Shown here: one piece after another, positions 9,573 to 19,030 of the stretch | How the letters are laid out: each line of letters starts with the position of its first letter | Numbering within the stretch: the stretch's first letter is position 1 | From: Acinetobacter albensis | GTDB lineage: Bacteria; Pseudomonadota; Gammaproteobacteria; Pseudomonadales; Moraxellaceae | Assembly: GCF_900095025.1 (NCBI RefSeq) | Contig: NZ_FMBK01000014.1 | Span: 41,826 to 105,825, forward strand | Length of the DNA stretch: 64,000 nucleotides | Direction: 5' to 3' | Made by a program: the position numbers and the translations under genes | Notes under the pieces: generated by a model | Databases searched by the model: none | What the model saw: only the letters and a program-made list of their open reading frames with translations | What the model was told of the DNA's origin: nothing

Positions 9573-10345
9573 GTATTTCATGTAGTGTTTATATCGTCAC
9601 TTTGAACTGTGCGGCTTGGCTTGAAGACACTTTAAATAGTGTTGCTGATTTTGCAGAAGTGATTATTTTGGATTCAGGTAGTACCGATGATACCTATAAA
9701 ATTGCCCAAAGCTTTCCAAATGTAAGCATTAGCCATCAAGATTGGCACGGTTATGCAGCCCAAAAAAGTCTCGCTTTGGCACAATGTCAGCAAGATTGGG
9801 TACTGAATTTAGATGGTGATGAAGTTTTATCTGATGAGCTCAAACACGAGATTGAAGCAACTATTCAAGCCAATCATATTGATGCTTTAATTACCCCGAT
9901 TAATGATGTGTTTTTAGCTGTACCGAATAGTAAGCATACGAAAAAACATGCCAAAGTTCGTTTTTTTCGTAAAAGCAAAGGACAGTATGATCTTGCCAAT
10001 AAAGTGCATGAAAATGTGATTATTGATGGGACAAGTGTTCGTGCCAGCGGTGATATTTATCACTATGGCGAATCGAGTATTTTTGTCAAAGTTGAAAAAA
10101 ATAATCAATATTCTAATTTAAAAGCTGCTGAAAAATTTCAAAAAGGCAAAGAACCAAGTGTATTAAAATTAACTTTGGTCATGCCCATGACTTTTCTAAA
10201 GTCATATTTTATTCGTCGTAGTTGCTTAAATGGCTGGCGTGGATTTGTAAATAGTATGATCAATGCCTTTTATGCTTTTTTAAAAGAAGCCAAGCTATTT
10301 GAACAGCACTTGCAGTCTAAAAAAAATAATAGAGATGAGAGATGA
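9569..10345 (+). CDS. Glycosyltransferase family 2, WaaE/LgtF-like
   Basis: A 258-residue GT-A transferase. The nucleotide-sugar site is visible as VIILDSGSTDDT (about 32-42) and the DXD-like LDGDE (81-85). The segment HQDWHGYAAQKSLAL resembles WaaE/LgtF enzymes, which add glucose to inner-core residues. It overlaps both neighbours by 4 bp, so it is translationally coupled within the locus. A core glucosyltransferase role is likely; the exact acceptor is not known. Confidence 0.88.
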   Translation: MSISCSVYIVTLNCAAWLEDTLNSVADFAEVIILDSGSTDDTYKIAQSFPNVSISHQDWHGYAAQKSLALAQCQQDWVLNLDGDEVLSDELKHEIEATIQANHIDALITPINDVFLAVPNSKHTKKHAKVRFFRKSKGQYDLANKVHENVIIDGTSVRASGDIYHYGESSIFVKVEKNNQYSNLKAAEKFQKGKEPSVLKLTLVMPMTFLKSYFIRRSCLNGWRGFVNSMINAFYAFLKEAKLFEQHLQSKKNNRDER

Positions 10346-11376
10346 AGATTGTTCAGGTTTTAGCCACCAGTGGCGGTATAGGAGGGCTTGAACAACACAC
10401 ATTTAACCTTGTGAATGAACTCTCTTTATTTAATGAGGTGCATATTATTGCGCATCCATGCTATGCCGAAAAATTTAATCCAAATGTTCGATTTCATGCA
10501 ATTGATTTTTCGCGTAGTCGTTGGAATATTATTTTACTTTGGCAGCTAAAGCGTTTGATTAATCAAATTCAACCCGAGATCGTACATGCTCAAGCAGGTA
10601 AAGCGTCTGAGTTAATCGCACGAATTCGTCCATATTTAGCGAATACTAAAATTGTGACCACAATACATGGTACTAAAAAGAATAAGTCTGCCTATTTAGT
10701 GGGTGATGCCGTGATTGCAGTAAGTCAGGCATTGACCCAATGCATTCCAGTCAATAAAGCCAAGGTGGTTTATAATGGTGTTTATCCACAACCTATCTTA
10801 TCCCTTGATAAAAAAATAAATTTAAAAAAAAGCATTGAAACACAATTTCCAAACTTAGATTCCAATAAAAAAATAGTGATGTGTATTGGTCGCTTAGAGC
10901 CAGTGAAGAATATTGCTTTACTGATTCATGCGATGCAGAAAATTGATGCAAATTTATGGATTGTAGGTGATGGTTCTTTACGCCAATCACTGGAAGCACA
11001 AGTTAGCCAACAACAGATGCAAGATCGAGTCACATTTTTGGGTTTTAGAACGGATGCACGTGATTTACTGCAACTTGCCCATGTTGTGGCGTTGTCTTCA
11101 GATCGGGAAGGTTTCCCTTTGGTCATGGTGGAAGCGCTGCAAAGCGATAAGGTTATGGCGTCAACCAAAGTCAATGGGGTTATTGAATGGTTGCCTGAGA
11201 TGTATTTAGCCGATATTGGGGACGCTCAAGGTTTGAAGGCTGCTATTGAAAATGCCCTAAATCAAACATCCCAATTGGATTTTCAGCCCTTATTTTCCCG
11301 TGCTAAAGCGGAATTAACGGTTGAAGCCATGACACAGCAAACACTACAGGTTTATCAGCAGTTGCTGTCTGTATAA
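10342..11376 (+). CDS. Glycosyltransferase family 4
   Basis: A 344-residue GT-B retaining transferase. Visible family features are the N-terminal GGIGGLEQHTFNL, the central VVYNGVYP and CIGRLEPVKN, and the donor-site E-x7-E segment in SSDREGFPLVMVEAL. It starts with a 4-bp overlap with the GT2 gene. It ends with TAA directly abutting the stop of the opposing gene at 11377, with no spacer. It is the last gene of the first coupled group. The sugar it adds is unknown. Confidence 0.9.
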   Translation: MKIVQVLATSGGIGGLEQHTFNLVNELSLFNEVHIIAHPCYAEKFNPNVRFHAIDFSRSRWNIILLWQLKRLINQIQPEIVHAQAGKASELIARIRPYLANTKIVTTIHGTKKNKSAYLVGDAVIAVSQALTQCIPVNKAKVVYNGVYPQPILSLDKKINLKKSIETQFPNLDSNKKIVMCIGRLEPVKNIALLIHAMQKIDANLWIVGDGSLRQSLEAQVSQQQMQDRVTFLGFRTDARDLLQLAHVVALSSDREGFPLVMVEALQSDKVMASTKVNGVIEWLPEMYLADIGDAQGLKAAIENALNQTSQLDFQPLFSRAKAELTVEAMTQQTLQVYQQLLSV

Positions 11377-12291
11377 TTACATTTTAGGTGTAAGACGAAT
11401 AGCATCGAGAACCACAAAGTTATTTTCAGCATTAATGGTATGACAGCCGTCATCTTCACTATGCCAATGCGGTAAAACAACCTCGAATAACTGTTCTTGA
11501 TATTCAGTGGGGCTTAATTTAATAATTTCTTTTAGTTCAATATTGCCGCCATAACGTTTTAATGAATCTTGACTCGGGCGTACCAGTTTGCCGTCATAGA
11601 CAAATGGTTTACCTGCCATGCGGAATTGTTGTTGGCCTGTGCAGACCGGATTTTTAGGATGCTCTTTCCAATCAGGTTGCAAAATATTATGGGTATAAAA
11701 TAAATCTAAACGATCACCAAATTTTTTACAATTGCGCCGTGTTGAGGTAAATAAATACCACATGCCTTCATGATAAAAAGGCGTTGTATCAACAGCTTCA
11801 ATACCTTCTAAAAGGTTTGAATGTTTCTCCCATTGCATCGGAAAATCTTTACATTTCCAAAGTTCAACTGTTTTGTTGGCACTGGTTTCAGGAATCATAT
11901 ACCAGTCATTTTCAACTTTGAATACACAGGGATAAGACAGGTGGTAATCCAGTTTTAAAATCGTCTGTGGTTCTGTATAGGTGCCATCTTTAAAGACTTC
12001 TAAAACCGATAAAAAACCAACAGGGTGTTGATCATCGACTTCTTCAAAAAAGATAAAATGACGATCATCATTATGTATATAAAAACAATCGGCAAAAGTA
12101 AATTTTTGGGGAGAATGAATTTCGAATAAATGATTTAATTGATTTTGATTATTTAAGGGCTCATTCAGCCAACCAAAACGAATATACCAATGTGAGTCAA
12201 AATTTTTGGCCTGTTGATTCTGTTGGTATTTGTACCATTTTTTTAAGAAGATGCGTTTCATTGCCAAGGAAAAATATAAAAAACTATCCAT
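11377..12291 (-). CDS. GH43-like five-bladed propeller protein of the OC locus (Ghy type)
   Basis: A 304-residue protein transcribed against its neighbours. It resembles the family annotated as glycosyl hydrolase-like or glucosamine inositolphosphorylceramide transferase N-terminal domain (GH43/68-like beta-propeller). Repeating blade segments are visible: FADCFYIHNDDRHFIFFEE, LSYPCVFKVENDWYMIPET, and AVDTTPFYHEGMWYLFTST. There is no signal peptide, so it should act in the cytoplasm. A reverse-oriented gene of this kind (ghy) is, from memory, a recurrent member of Acinetobacter OC loci. Catalytic activity is unproven. Its stop abuts the GT4 stop without a gap. Confidence 0.78.
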   Translation of the reverse strand: MDSFLYFSLAMKRIFLKKWYKYQQNQQAKNFDSHWYIRFGWLNEPLNNQNQLNHLFEIHSPQKFTFADCFYIHNDDRHFIFFEEVDDQHPVGFLSVLEVFKDGTYTEPQTILKLDYHLSYPCVFKVENDWYMIPETSANKTVELWKCKDFPMQWEKHSNLLEGIEAVDTTPFYHEGMWYLFTSTRRNCKKFGDRLDLFYTHNILQPDWKEHPKNPVCTGQQQFRMAGKPFVYDGKLVRPSQDSLKRYGGNIELKEIIKLSPTEYQEQLFEVVLPHWHSEDDGCHTINAENNFVVLDAIRLTPKM

Positions 12292-12340
12292 CTAATTCTA
12301 CATTATATATCATTCAACAAGTGTGAAAAGGTGAGCCTCA

Positions 12341-13102
12341 ATGAAAATTTATGTCATAAGTATTGAAGATGAAAACTCTCTCCGATTAAAGAAATTTTTA
12401 GATCAAGATTTTTTTAAAAATGGGCAATTGTCTTTGACTAAAATTGGTATTAAAGGGGGAGATCTTTCTGCAAAAGAATATTTCGAAAAAGCAGTGCGAG
12501 GCCGTTCAAAGCCATTAACTCCAGCAGAGCTAGGCTGTACCTTGTCTCATTTAACAGCACTGAAATCCTTTTTAGCTACAGATGATGAGTTTGCTTTAAT
12601 TTTTGAAGATGATGCTATTTTACCAAAGCAGCTGACTCTGAAGAGTTTAGAAGAAGAAATTAAAAATTTTAATTTACCTAAGAATGTGCTGTTTAGTTTA
12701 GGCGGCATACAAATGAAAGAAAGCCTGAAAGTCAGAGGTACTTTAAGAGATCAGCTGTTTCTAGACAAGCAAGTATTAGAGGTACATCCTCATTTTTATA
12801 ATAGGGTGAATTACGCTGTTGCTTATGTTGTAGATCGTGATATGGCGCAAAATCTACTTGATTATCATCGGCAAATTAGAAAAGCGGATGACTGGAGTTT
12901 CTTATTTGATTTTAATAAGAATTCAAATATTTTAATGACTCATATTGTTGATCATCCCGTTATTGAAGCCGGAGAGACAAATACTCAGTTAAGCGCAATC
13001 GAGGGTGAACGTGTAAAATCCACCAATTTACCTCAAAGTATTTATGGTAATTCACTCGGGTATAATTTTGCAAAATTAAAGTATAAAACTTATCCCCGAT
13101 AA
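12341..13102 (+). CDS. Glycosyltransferase family 25, copy 1
   Basis: A 253-residue member of the LPS glycosyltransferase family 25 (LgtB/LpsA type, typically galactosyl- or glucosyltransferases). Hallmarks are the N-terminal IYVISIE, LTPAELGCTLSH (about 59-70) and the acidic motif FEDDA with EDD at 89-91. An AGGTGAG site lies just upstream of ATG 12341. It heads the second group of OC genes and is followed 22 bp later by a close paralogue. The acceptor is presumably the growing outer core. Confidence 0.9.
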   Translation: MKIYVISIEDENSLRLKKFLDQDFFKNGQLSLTKIGIKGGDLSAKEYFEKAVRGRSKPLTPAELGCTLSHLTALKSFLATDDEFALIFEDDAILPKQLTLKSLEEEIKNFNLPKNVLFSLGGIQMKESLKVRGTLRDQLFLDKQVLEVHPHFYNRVNYAVAYVVDRDMAQNLLDYHRQIRKADDWSFLFDFNKNSNILMTHIVDHPVIEAGETNTQLSAIEGERVKSTNLPQSIYGNSLGYNFAKLKYKTYPR

Positions 13103-13124
13103 GAGTAGATGTGAGAGAGCGAGT

Positions 13125-13898
13125 TTGAAAAAATATTTAATCAGTATTGAAAATAACGAAAGTCAAAGACTTAAAGTTTTTTTTGATCAGCAAATTTTTA
13201 ATTCATCCAGAAATGAATTTAAGAAATTTGGTGTAAAAGGTATTGATTTAACCGTCAAAGAATACTTTGAATTGGCTGTTGCAGGACATGCCAAAGCACT
13301 TACTCCAGGCGAACTTGGCTGTACTTTATCTCACCTTGAAGCTCTGAAAGATTTTTTAAAGACAACGGATAAATATGCCATCATCTTTGAAGATGATGCT
13401 CTACAGGATGGAGACTTTTCTTTCGATGATATTGAAAATAATCTAGAGCATCTTGGTTTAGAAAATTGTTTCTTTTTTAGTTTGGGTGGAATTCAATTAG
13501 TGCATAGCCAAAAGGTTAAGGGAACTTTTTATTCTAAACCTATGTTGGAACGCAATATTTTAAAAGTGCACCCTTATTATTATCATAAATTTGTCTCTGC
13601 ATATGCCTATATTGTAGATCGAAAAATGGCAGAACTCTTATTACGTTATCATTCAACGCCACAAGTTTTTGATCATTGGGCTGGAGTGGCTTGTTTGGAA
13701 CCAAATATTAATCTTTATGCTACATATCTCTTTGACCATCCCCCTGTGAACCCTACTGAAACAGCCAGTTATTTAGAAATGGAAAGAATTCAAAATTTGA
13801 GAGTTCTTAATCAAAATCATGATCCGCATAAATTTTATCAACCGCTTTTAAAGCTACTGGTTAAATTATCTTTAAAAAACTATCGCGTGAAATCCTAA
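13125..13898 (+). CDS. Glycosyltransferase family 25, copy 2 (TTG start)
   Basis: A 257-residue GT25 protein with the same hallmarks at the same positions as copy 1: LTPGELGCTLSH (59-70) and EDD (89-91). By hand, 54 of the first 90 residues are identical without gaps, so the pair arose by tandem duplication. The start is a TTG at 13125, supported by a GAGAG site upstream and by alignment with copy 1 (MKKYLISIE against MKIYVISIE). The C-terminal halves have diverged more, which suggests the two enzymes act on different acceptors. Confidence 0.9.
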   Translation: MKKYLISIENNESQRLKVFFDQQIFNSSRNEFKKFGVKGIDLTVKEYFELAVAGHAKALTPGELGCTLSHLEALKDFLKTTDKYAIIFEDDALQDGDFSFDDIENNLEHLGLENCFFFSLGGIQLVHSQKVKGTFYSKPMLERNILKVHPYYYHKFVSAYAYIVDRKMAELLLRYHSTPQVFDHWAGVACLEPNINLYATYLFDHPPVNPTETASYLEMERIQNLRVLNQNHDPHKFYQPLLKLLVKLSLKNYRVKS

Positions 13899-13931
13899 GA
13901 TCTCATTATAAAAACTCTGAATTGGTGTTGT

Positions 13932-15005
13932 ATGAAATATTTAATCACAGGTGGTGCGGGCTTTATTGGTTCGGCCGTAATTCGTCATATTATTCACAAT
14001 ACTAATCATGAAGTATTAAATGTAGATAAACTTACCTATGCAGGGAATTTAGAGTCTCTTATTTCAGTATCTGAAAATCCACGTTACCAGTTTAGTCAAA
14101 CTGATATTTGTGATCGTTCAGCGCTAGATCAAATATTTAATGAATTTCAGCCAGATGCAGTAATGCATTTAGCTGCTGAGTCTCATGTAGATCGTTCGAT
14201 CGATGGTCCAGCAGCCTTTATTCAAACTAATATTGTGGGAACTTATACACTTTTAGAAGCAACCCGAAAATATTGGTTAGCTTTAGATGAACATAAAAAG
14301 CAAAGTTTCCGCTTTCATCATATCTCTACCGATGAAGTTTATGGCGATTTGGAAGGAACCACTGATTTATTTACCGAAAAAACTTCCTATGAACCAAGTT
14401 CACCTTATTCTGCAAGCAAAGCCAGTTCAGACCATCTGGTTCGGGCTTGGAATAGAACCTATGGTCTACCAACGATTGTGACCAACTGTTCGAATAATTA
14501 TGGACCTTATCATTTTCCAGAAAAACTGATTCCTTTGGTGATTTTGAATGCCCTAGAAGGTAAAGCCTTACCTATTTATGGCAATGGCCAACAAGTGCGT
14601 GATTGGTTATTCGTAGAAGATCATGCTCGTGCCCTTTATAAGGTTGTGTCTGAGGGCTTGGTTGGGGAAACGTATAATATTGGCGGACATAATGAAAAAG
14701 CCAATATTGAAGTTGTCCAATATATTTGTGAATTACTCGAAGAATTAATTCCAATTAAGCCAGAAGGTATAGCGAAATACGAAGATTTAATTACGTACGT
14801 AAAAGATCGTCCAGGGCATGATGTTCGTTATGCAATTGATGCGAGTAAAATAAAGAATGAACTTGGATGGGTGCCACAAGAATCTTTTGAAACAGGGTTA
14901 AGAAAAACGGTAAATTGGTACTTGAATAACTCTGAATGGGTTGCACATGTACAGAGCGGTGAATACCAAATATGGGTGAACAAGCAATATCAGGTACAAT
15001 TATGA
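13932..15005 (+). CDS. rmlB: RmlB, dTDP-glucose 4,6-dehydratase
   Basis: The second enzyme of dTDP-L-rhamnose synthesis, converting dTDP-glucose to dTDP-4-keto-6-deoxyglucose. The 357-residue short-chain dehydrogenase shows the NAD site [13 protein letters not shown] at the N-terminus, [12 protein letters not shown], the catalytic STDEVYGDL, and [15 protein letters not shown] with the Tyr-x3-Lys pair. Its stop overlaps the rmlD ATG by 4 bp. It is the first of four rml genes in the order B-D-A-C. Confidence 0.97.
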   Translation: MKYLITGGAGFIGSAVIRHIIHNTNHEVLNVDKLTYAGNLESLISVSENPRYQFSQTDICDRSALDQIFNEFQPDAVMHLAAESHVDRSIDGPAAFIQTNIVGTYTLLEATRKYWLALDEHKKQSFRFHHISTDEVYGDLEGTTDLFTEKTSYEPSSPYSASKASSDHLVRAWNRTYGLPTIVTNCSNNYGPYHFPEKLIPLVILNALEGKALPIYGNGQQVRDWLFVEDHARALYKVVSEGLVGETYNIGGHNEKANIEVVQYICELLEELIPIKPEGIAKYEDLITYVKDRPGHDVRYAIDASKIKNELGWVPQESFETGLRKTVNWYLNNSEWVAHVQSGEYQIWVNKQYQVQL

Positions 15006-15895
15006 GAATCTTGTTGCTTGGGAAAAATGGCCAAGTGGGATGGGAATTGCAACGTTCACTTGCTCCTTTAGGTGAAGTCATTGCATTGGATCGCCACGGC
15101 CATAATGGTTTACAGGGTGATATGTCTAAACCAGAGGCAGTTAAGCAAACTATTTTAAAACTTAAACCAGATATTGTTGTGAACGCAAGTGGTTATACGG
15201 CAGTCGACTTGGCAGAAACTGAACAAGATTTGGCAAAACAGATTAATTTTAATGCAGTACAAAGTATTGCAGAAGCTTGTATGAAAATAGAGGCTTTGTT
15301 GGTTCATTACTCAACAGATTATGTATTTAGTGGGCAAGGAAATTCCGCTTTTTTAGAGTCAAGTGAAGTTGATCCCATTAATATGTATGGAAAAACTAAA
15401 GCCCAGGGTGAACAGGCTATTGTAAGTTCAGGCTGTAAATATCTTATTTTTAGAACTTCATGGGTGTACGCAGTAAAAGGGAAAAACTTCTTGAAAACTA
15501 TGCTGAATTTAGCTCAGCAACGTGAAGAGTTATCAATTATTAATGATCAGATTGGAGCACCGACTTCAGCTGAATTAATTGCAGATGTTACAGCTCAAGC
15601 AATTCGTGAAGTAACAAATGAAAACTCTAAAATCGGTATTTATCATTTGGTTGCAGGTGGAGAAACTTCTTGGTTTGATTATGCAAACTATGTGTTTGAA
15701 CAAGCTAAATTGGCAGGTGTTGAACTTAGGATCAAAAAAGTAAGTCCAATCCCTACAACGGCTTACCCAACACCAGCAAAAAGACCATATAATTCAAGAC
15801 TAAATAACCAAAAACTTCAAAGCACTTTCCAGTTAATCTTACCAGAATGGAAATTAGGTGTACAAAGAACATTAACGGAGTTATTGAACAAATGA
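15002..15895 (+). CDS. rmlD: RmlD, dTDP-4-dehydrorhamnose reductase
   Basis: The last enzyme of dTDP-L-rhamnose synthesis, an NAD(P)H-dependent reductase of 297 residues. It shows the nucleotide-binding start [20 protein letters not shown], the STDYVFSG segment, and [11 protein letters not shown] with the Tyr-x3-Lys pair. I place the start at ATG 15002, which overlaps the rmlB stop (ATGA). A further 10 in-frame codons upstream lie inside rmlB and precede the conserved start. It overlaps rmlA by 4 bp. Confidence 0.96.
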   Translation: MRILLLGKNGQVGWELQRSLAPLGEVIALDRHGHNGLQGDMSKPEAVKQTILKLKPDIVVNASGYTAVDLAETEQDLAKQINFNAVQSIAEACMKIEALLVHYSTDYVFSGQGNSAFLESSEVDPINMYGKTKAQGEQAIVSSGCKYLIFRTSWVYAVKGKNFLKTMLNLAQQREELSIINDQIGAPTSAELIADVTAQAIREVTNENSKIGIYHLVAGGETSWFDYANYVFEQAKLAGVELRIKKVSPIPTTAYPTPAKRPYNSRLNNQKLQSTFQLILPEWKLGVQRTLTELLNK

Positions 15896-16776
15896 GTTTA
15901 AACCGTAAAGGTATTATTTTAGCAGGCGGTTCAGGTACACGTTTACATCCCATTACCAAAGGGGTTTCAAAACAATTACTACCTATTTATGATAAGCCCA
16001 TGATTTATTATCCGCTTTCTGTGCTCATGTTAGCGGGTATTCGTGAAGTACTCATTATTTCTACCCCAGAAGATTTACCAAATTTTGAGAAATTATTAGG
16101 CGATGGCTCACAATTTGGGATCGAACTGAGTTATAAAATACAACCTTCTCCAGATGGTTTAGCTCAGGCATTTCTTATTGGTGAAGAATTTATTGGTCAC
16201 AGCTCAGTCTGTCTTATTTTGGGTGACAATATTTATTATGGTCAAAGTTTTGGTAAACAATTAGAAGCTGCAAATAGTTGTGAGCATGGTGCTACAGTAT
16301 TTGGCTATCACGTAACAGATCCTGAGCGTTTTGGTGTTGTTGAATTTGATTTAGCAGGAAAAGTGCTGAGTATTGAAGAAAAACCAACTCAACCAAAATC
16401 ACAATACGCAGTGACAGGACTTTATTTCTATGATAACCGAGTGATTGAATTTGCGAAACAAGTGAAGCCTTCTGCACGCGGTGAACTTGAAATTACAGAT
16501 ATTAATAATGCGTATCTGAAAGATGCTTCATTAAACGTGGAGTTATTGGGCCGTGGTTTTGCATGGCTAGATACGGGAACTCATGAGTCATTATTAGAAG
16601 CAGGTCAGTTTGTCTATACGATTGAAAAAAGACAATCTTTAAAAGTTGCATGTTTAGAAGAAATTGGTTTTCACCAAGGTTGGATTTCTAAAGAGCAACT
16701 TACTGAAAGTGCTGAATCGTTAAAGAAAACTGAATATGGAGAATATCTCTACAAATTATTGGAAGAAGCAAAGTGA
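15892..16776 (+). CDS. rmlA: RmlA, glucose-1-phosphate thymidylyltransferase
   Basis: The first, feedback-regulated step of the rhamnose pathway: dTTP plus glucose-1-phosphate gives dTDP-glucose. The 294-residue protein has the pyrophosphorylase signature [39 protein letters not shown] and [11 protein letters not shown] 15892 overlaps the rmlD stop by 4 bp. An upstream in-frame start at 15847 lies inside rmlD and adds non-family residues, so I reject it. Confidence 0.96.
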   Translation: MSLNRKGIILAGGSGTRLHPITKGVSKQLLPIYDKPMIYYPLSVLMLAGIREVLIISTPEDLPNFEKLLGDGSQFGIELSYKIQPSPDGLAQAFLIGEEFIGHSSVCLILGDNIYYGQSFGKQLEAANSCEHGATVFGYHVTDPERFGVVEFDLAGKVLSIEEKPTQPKSQYAVTGLYFYDNRVIEFAKQVKPSARGELEITDINNAYLKDASLNVELLGRGFAWLDTGTHESLLEAGQFVYTIEKRQSLKVACLEEIGFHQGWISKEQLTESAESLKKTEYGEYLYKLLEEAK

Positions 16777-17342
16777 AAGTGGAAACGACCAAAATTGAAG
16801 GGTTAGTAATTCTTCATCCAAGTGTATTTGGAGATGATCGTGGTTGGTTTATGGAAAGTTTTAATCAACAATATTTCGAGCAAGTATTAACTGAACTCAA
16901 TTTACCAATCCCTACTTTTGTACAAGATAATCATTCATTATCCCAAAAAGGGGTTTTACGTGGGTTGCATTTTCAAACAGCACCCTCTGCACAAGGAAAA
17001 CTTGTACGTGTAGTTCAAGGAAAAGTTTGGGATGTAGCTGTTGATATTCGTCCTGATTCTAAAACTTACGGTCAATGGGTTGGGGTTGAATTAAGTGCTG
17101 AAAATAAAACTATGTTCTGGATTCCAGAAGGTTTTGCACATGGTTTTATTGCACTGGAAGATAATACTCAATTCCTTTATAAAACAACCAACTATTATAA
17201 TAAAGAAAGTGAAGGTGCAATTATTTGGAACGATCCCACACTTGCGATTGATTGGCCACTGCAGCAAGTAACTGAAGTATTAATTAGTGAAAAAGATCGA
17301 GGAGCGCTCAATTTTCAACACTTATTGCAAGTTGAGCTTTAA
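16773..17342 (+). CDS. rmlC: RmlC, dTDP-4-dehydrorhamnose 3,5-epimerase (GTG start)
   Basis: Epimerises C3 and C5 of dTDP-4-keto-6-deoxyglucose. The 189-residue cupin shows [27 protein letters not shown] with the catalytic His, [18 protein letters not shown], and [11 protein letters not shown]. The start is GTG 16773, overlapping the rmlA stop by 4 bp. A second GTG two codons later is possible. It completes the rmlBDAC set, so the cell can make dTDP-L-rhamnose for the neighbouring transferases. Confidence 0.96.
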   Translation: MKVETTKIEGLVILHPSVFGDDRGWFMESFNQQYFEQVLTELNLPIPTFVQDNHSLSQKGVLRGLHFQTAPSAQGKLVRVVQGKVWDVAVDIRPDSKTYGQWVGVELSAENKTMFWIPEGFAHGFIALEDNTQFLYKTTNYYNKESEGAIIWNDPTLAIDWPLQQVTEVLISEKDRGALNFQHLLQVEL

Positions 17343-17357
17343 GGACACTACAATTAG

Positions 17358-18332
17358 ATGGCAAATGTTTTGAAGTCTTGGGAAACAAAAATTGTTAAAC
17401 AGATATTCAATCTGTTAAATTATTTTATCAGTATAAAAAGCTTTTTTTTGAAAAATTCAAAATCAAAAAAAAGCTTTATAATTATGACATTACCTCATAC
17501 GCTTTATATTGCAAATAGTTTGAAAGTTATTTTAGAAAATAAAGGTTTAAATACTGCTATTGAAATTAAATCAAGACGTAAACTTTTTTCGCATGACTTT
17601 TATATTGTGATTTGTCCGCAAGAATTTAAATATTTACCACCACCCAAAAAAAGAATTTCTTTACAAATGGAACAATGCGTAAGCAATTGGTTTGATGAAA
17701 AATATATTGATATTTTGAAGGATTCTATACAGGTATGGGATTATTCAAAACGAAATATTAATTATTTAAAGCAACATCATATTGCTATAGATAAGATATT
17801 TTACATACCTGTAAGTGGAATTCATAATTATCGAAATTTTTTGGAACATGAATATGGGCAGCCATTAACTCAACAGAAAACGACAGATTTTTTATTTTAT
17901 GGAAATGTAAACTCTCCACGGCGGGAAAAATTATTAGATAGCTTATCAAAACATTTTAGTGTCAAAATTGAAAATAATTTATATGGATATGAAATGTTAA
18001 ATGCTATTTGTAATTCAAAAATTGTTGTGAATATTCATTTTTATGAAGATGCTTTATTAGAGACGACACGAATTTTCGAGTGCTTATCCTTGGGTGTAAA
18101 AATTTTATCAGAATCTAGTACAGACATTGAAGATTATGAATATTTAAATCAATCTAGCCAAATCGCTTTTTTTAAAATTAGTGATGTTAATGATATGCTG
18201 AAACAAGCAGAAATATTATTAAAACAAGTTAATGATAAAGAAGATGATTGTGTAAAACAATCACAGAAAATTTTAGATAGTAATATCAATTTAGCTTTAA
18301 GTAAAATTATTCCGTCTTTTATTGACTCTTAG
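17358..18332 (+). CDS. Probable glycosyltransferase, CgeB/Glyco_trans_1-like
   Basis: A 324-residue, strikingly AT-rich gene 15 bp after rmlC. The C-terminal half shows FLFYGNVNSPRREKLL and TRIFECLSLGVKILSESS, the donor-site pattern of GT-B proteins of the CgeB-like group. The middle has a transferase-like segment (LPPPKKRISLQMEQ). The N-terminus up to about residue 40 is basic and weakly conserved-looking. Position directly after rmlBDAC suggests a rhamnosyltransferase, but this is inference. Its lower GC than the genes around it fits lateral exchange of this part of the locus. Confidence 0.72.
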   Translation: MANVLKSWETKIVKQIFNLLNYFISIKSFFLKNSKSKKSFIIMTLPHTLYIANSLKVILENKGLNTAIEIKSRRKLFSHDFYIVICPQEFKYLPPPKKRISLQMEQCVSNWFDEKYIDILKDSIQVWDYSKRNINYLKQHHIAIDKIFYIPVSGIHNYRNFLEHEYGQPLTQQKTTDFLFYGNVNSPRREKLLDSLSKHFSVKIENNLYGYEMLNAICNSKIVVNIHFYEDALLETTRIFECLSLGVKILSESSTDIEDYEYLNQSSQIAFFKISDVNDMLKQAEILLKQVNDKEDDCVKQSQKILDSNINLALSKIIPSFIDS

Positions 18333-18346
18333 AAAGAGGAGAATTT

Positions 18347-18610
18347 ATTAGAATTTTAGTTTTCTACCATTTTTCTGATAAGCATGATTTGACATGCTCA
18401 ATATATTTGACGAAATTAAGTGAGTACATTCATTAACTTTATTATCACATTAGCGCATTGCTCTATAAAAAATTTGATATTTTCAGCTTCAGCAACATTT
18501 AATTTTTTTATTGGGCTTAAGCGATTTTTTTCTAAACGGTTAAAGCAGATTTTTATAAAGAAAAAGTTGCTGAGCTACAGATCTGTGAGGCTGTATCAAT
18601 ATGATTAGAG
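18347..18610 (+). pseudogene. Remnant of a decayed OC-locus gene, probably a glycosyltransferase
   Basis: A strong ribosome-binding site (AGAGGAGAA, 18335-18343) lies 15 nt downstream of the preceding gene's last base. At the ideal distance there is an ATT at 18347 instead of ATG. The frame then reads RILVFYHFSDKHD, which looks like the first strand of a glycosyltransferase, and stops after 29 codons at 18436. From 18420 another frame stays open for about 62 codons with a basic, hydrophobic product. The simplest reading is a gene that lost its start codon and acquired a stop and a frameshift, with most of the body deleted. The identity of the original gene is not certain. Confidence 0.55.
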
Positions 18611-19030
18611 AATTGTACATATATTAAAAAAATTATCATTTTTAAAAATATGTTTAATTAACTCATTGAAATATTTTTATTTAAAGAAGTGAAATCATGT
18701 TCAATAATTGCGATAGGATCAGACTTTACTTAATACATAACTTCATTAAATTATTGGCTATGTAATACGTCTATTTTTTATCTGTATTTCTTTTTTGTAC
18801 ATAAAAATTAAGCCAACAAAAGTAATAATAATGTTATTCACGTACAGCTGTAAAATAAGTTAATTGTTATCAGGTATAAATAGGTTTTTTACTAAAATAT
18901 AATATATTTATAAAACAGTCATACCTAAAATTTTGAATGGGAATACCTAGAGCGAGGTTAAATTCATTATATTAAATAGATTAATATTTATACTATTTTT
19001 CGATCATGTGAATAAAACTTATTCCTGATT
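18611..19030. other. AT-rich non-coding remainder at the end of the OC locus
   Basis: About 420 bp with very high A+T and no convincing open frame, terminator or RNA gene. It lies between the decayed gene and the convergent acyltransferase. It probably holds degraded coding sequence. Confidence 0.5.

Noticed and set aside
18420..18608. A 62-codon open frame after the last OC transferase
   Set aside because: It starts within the decayed frame, has a non-ATG start without a ribosome-binding site, and gives a basic, low-complexity product. I treat it as part of the gene remnant.
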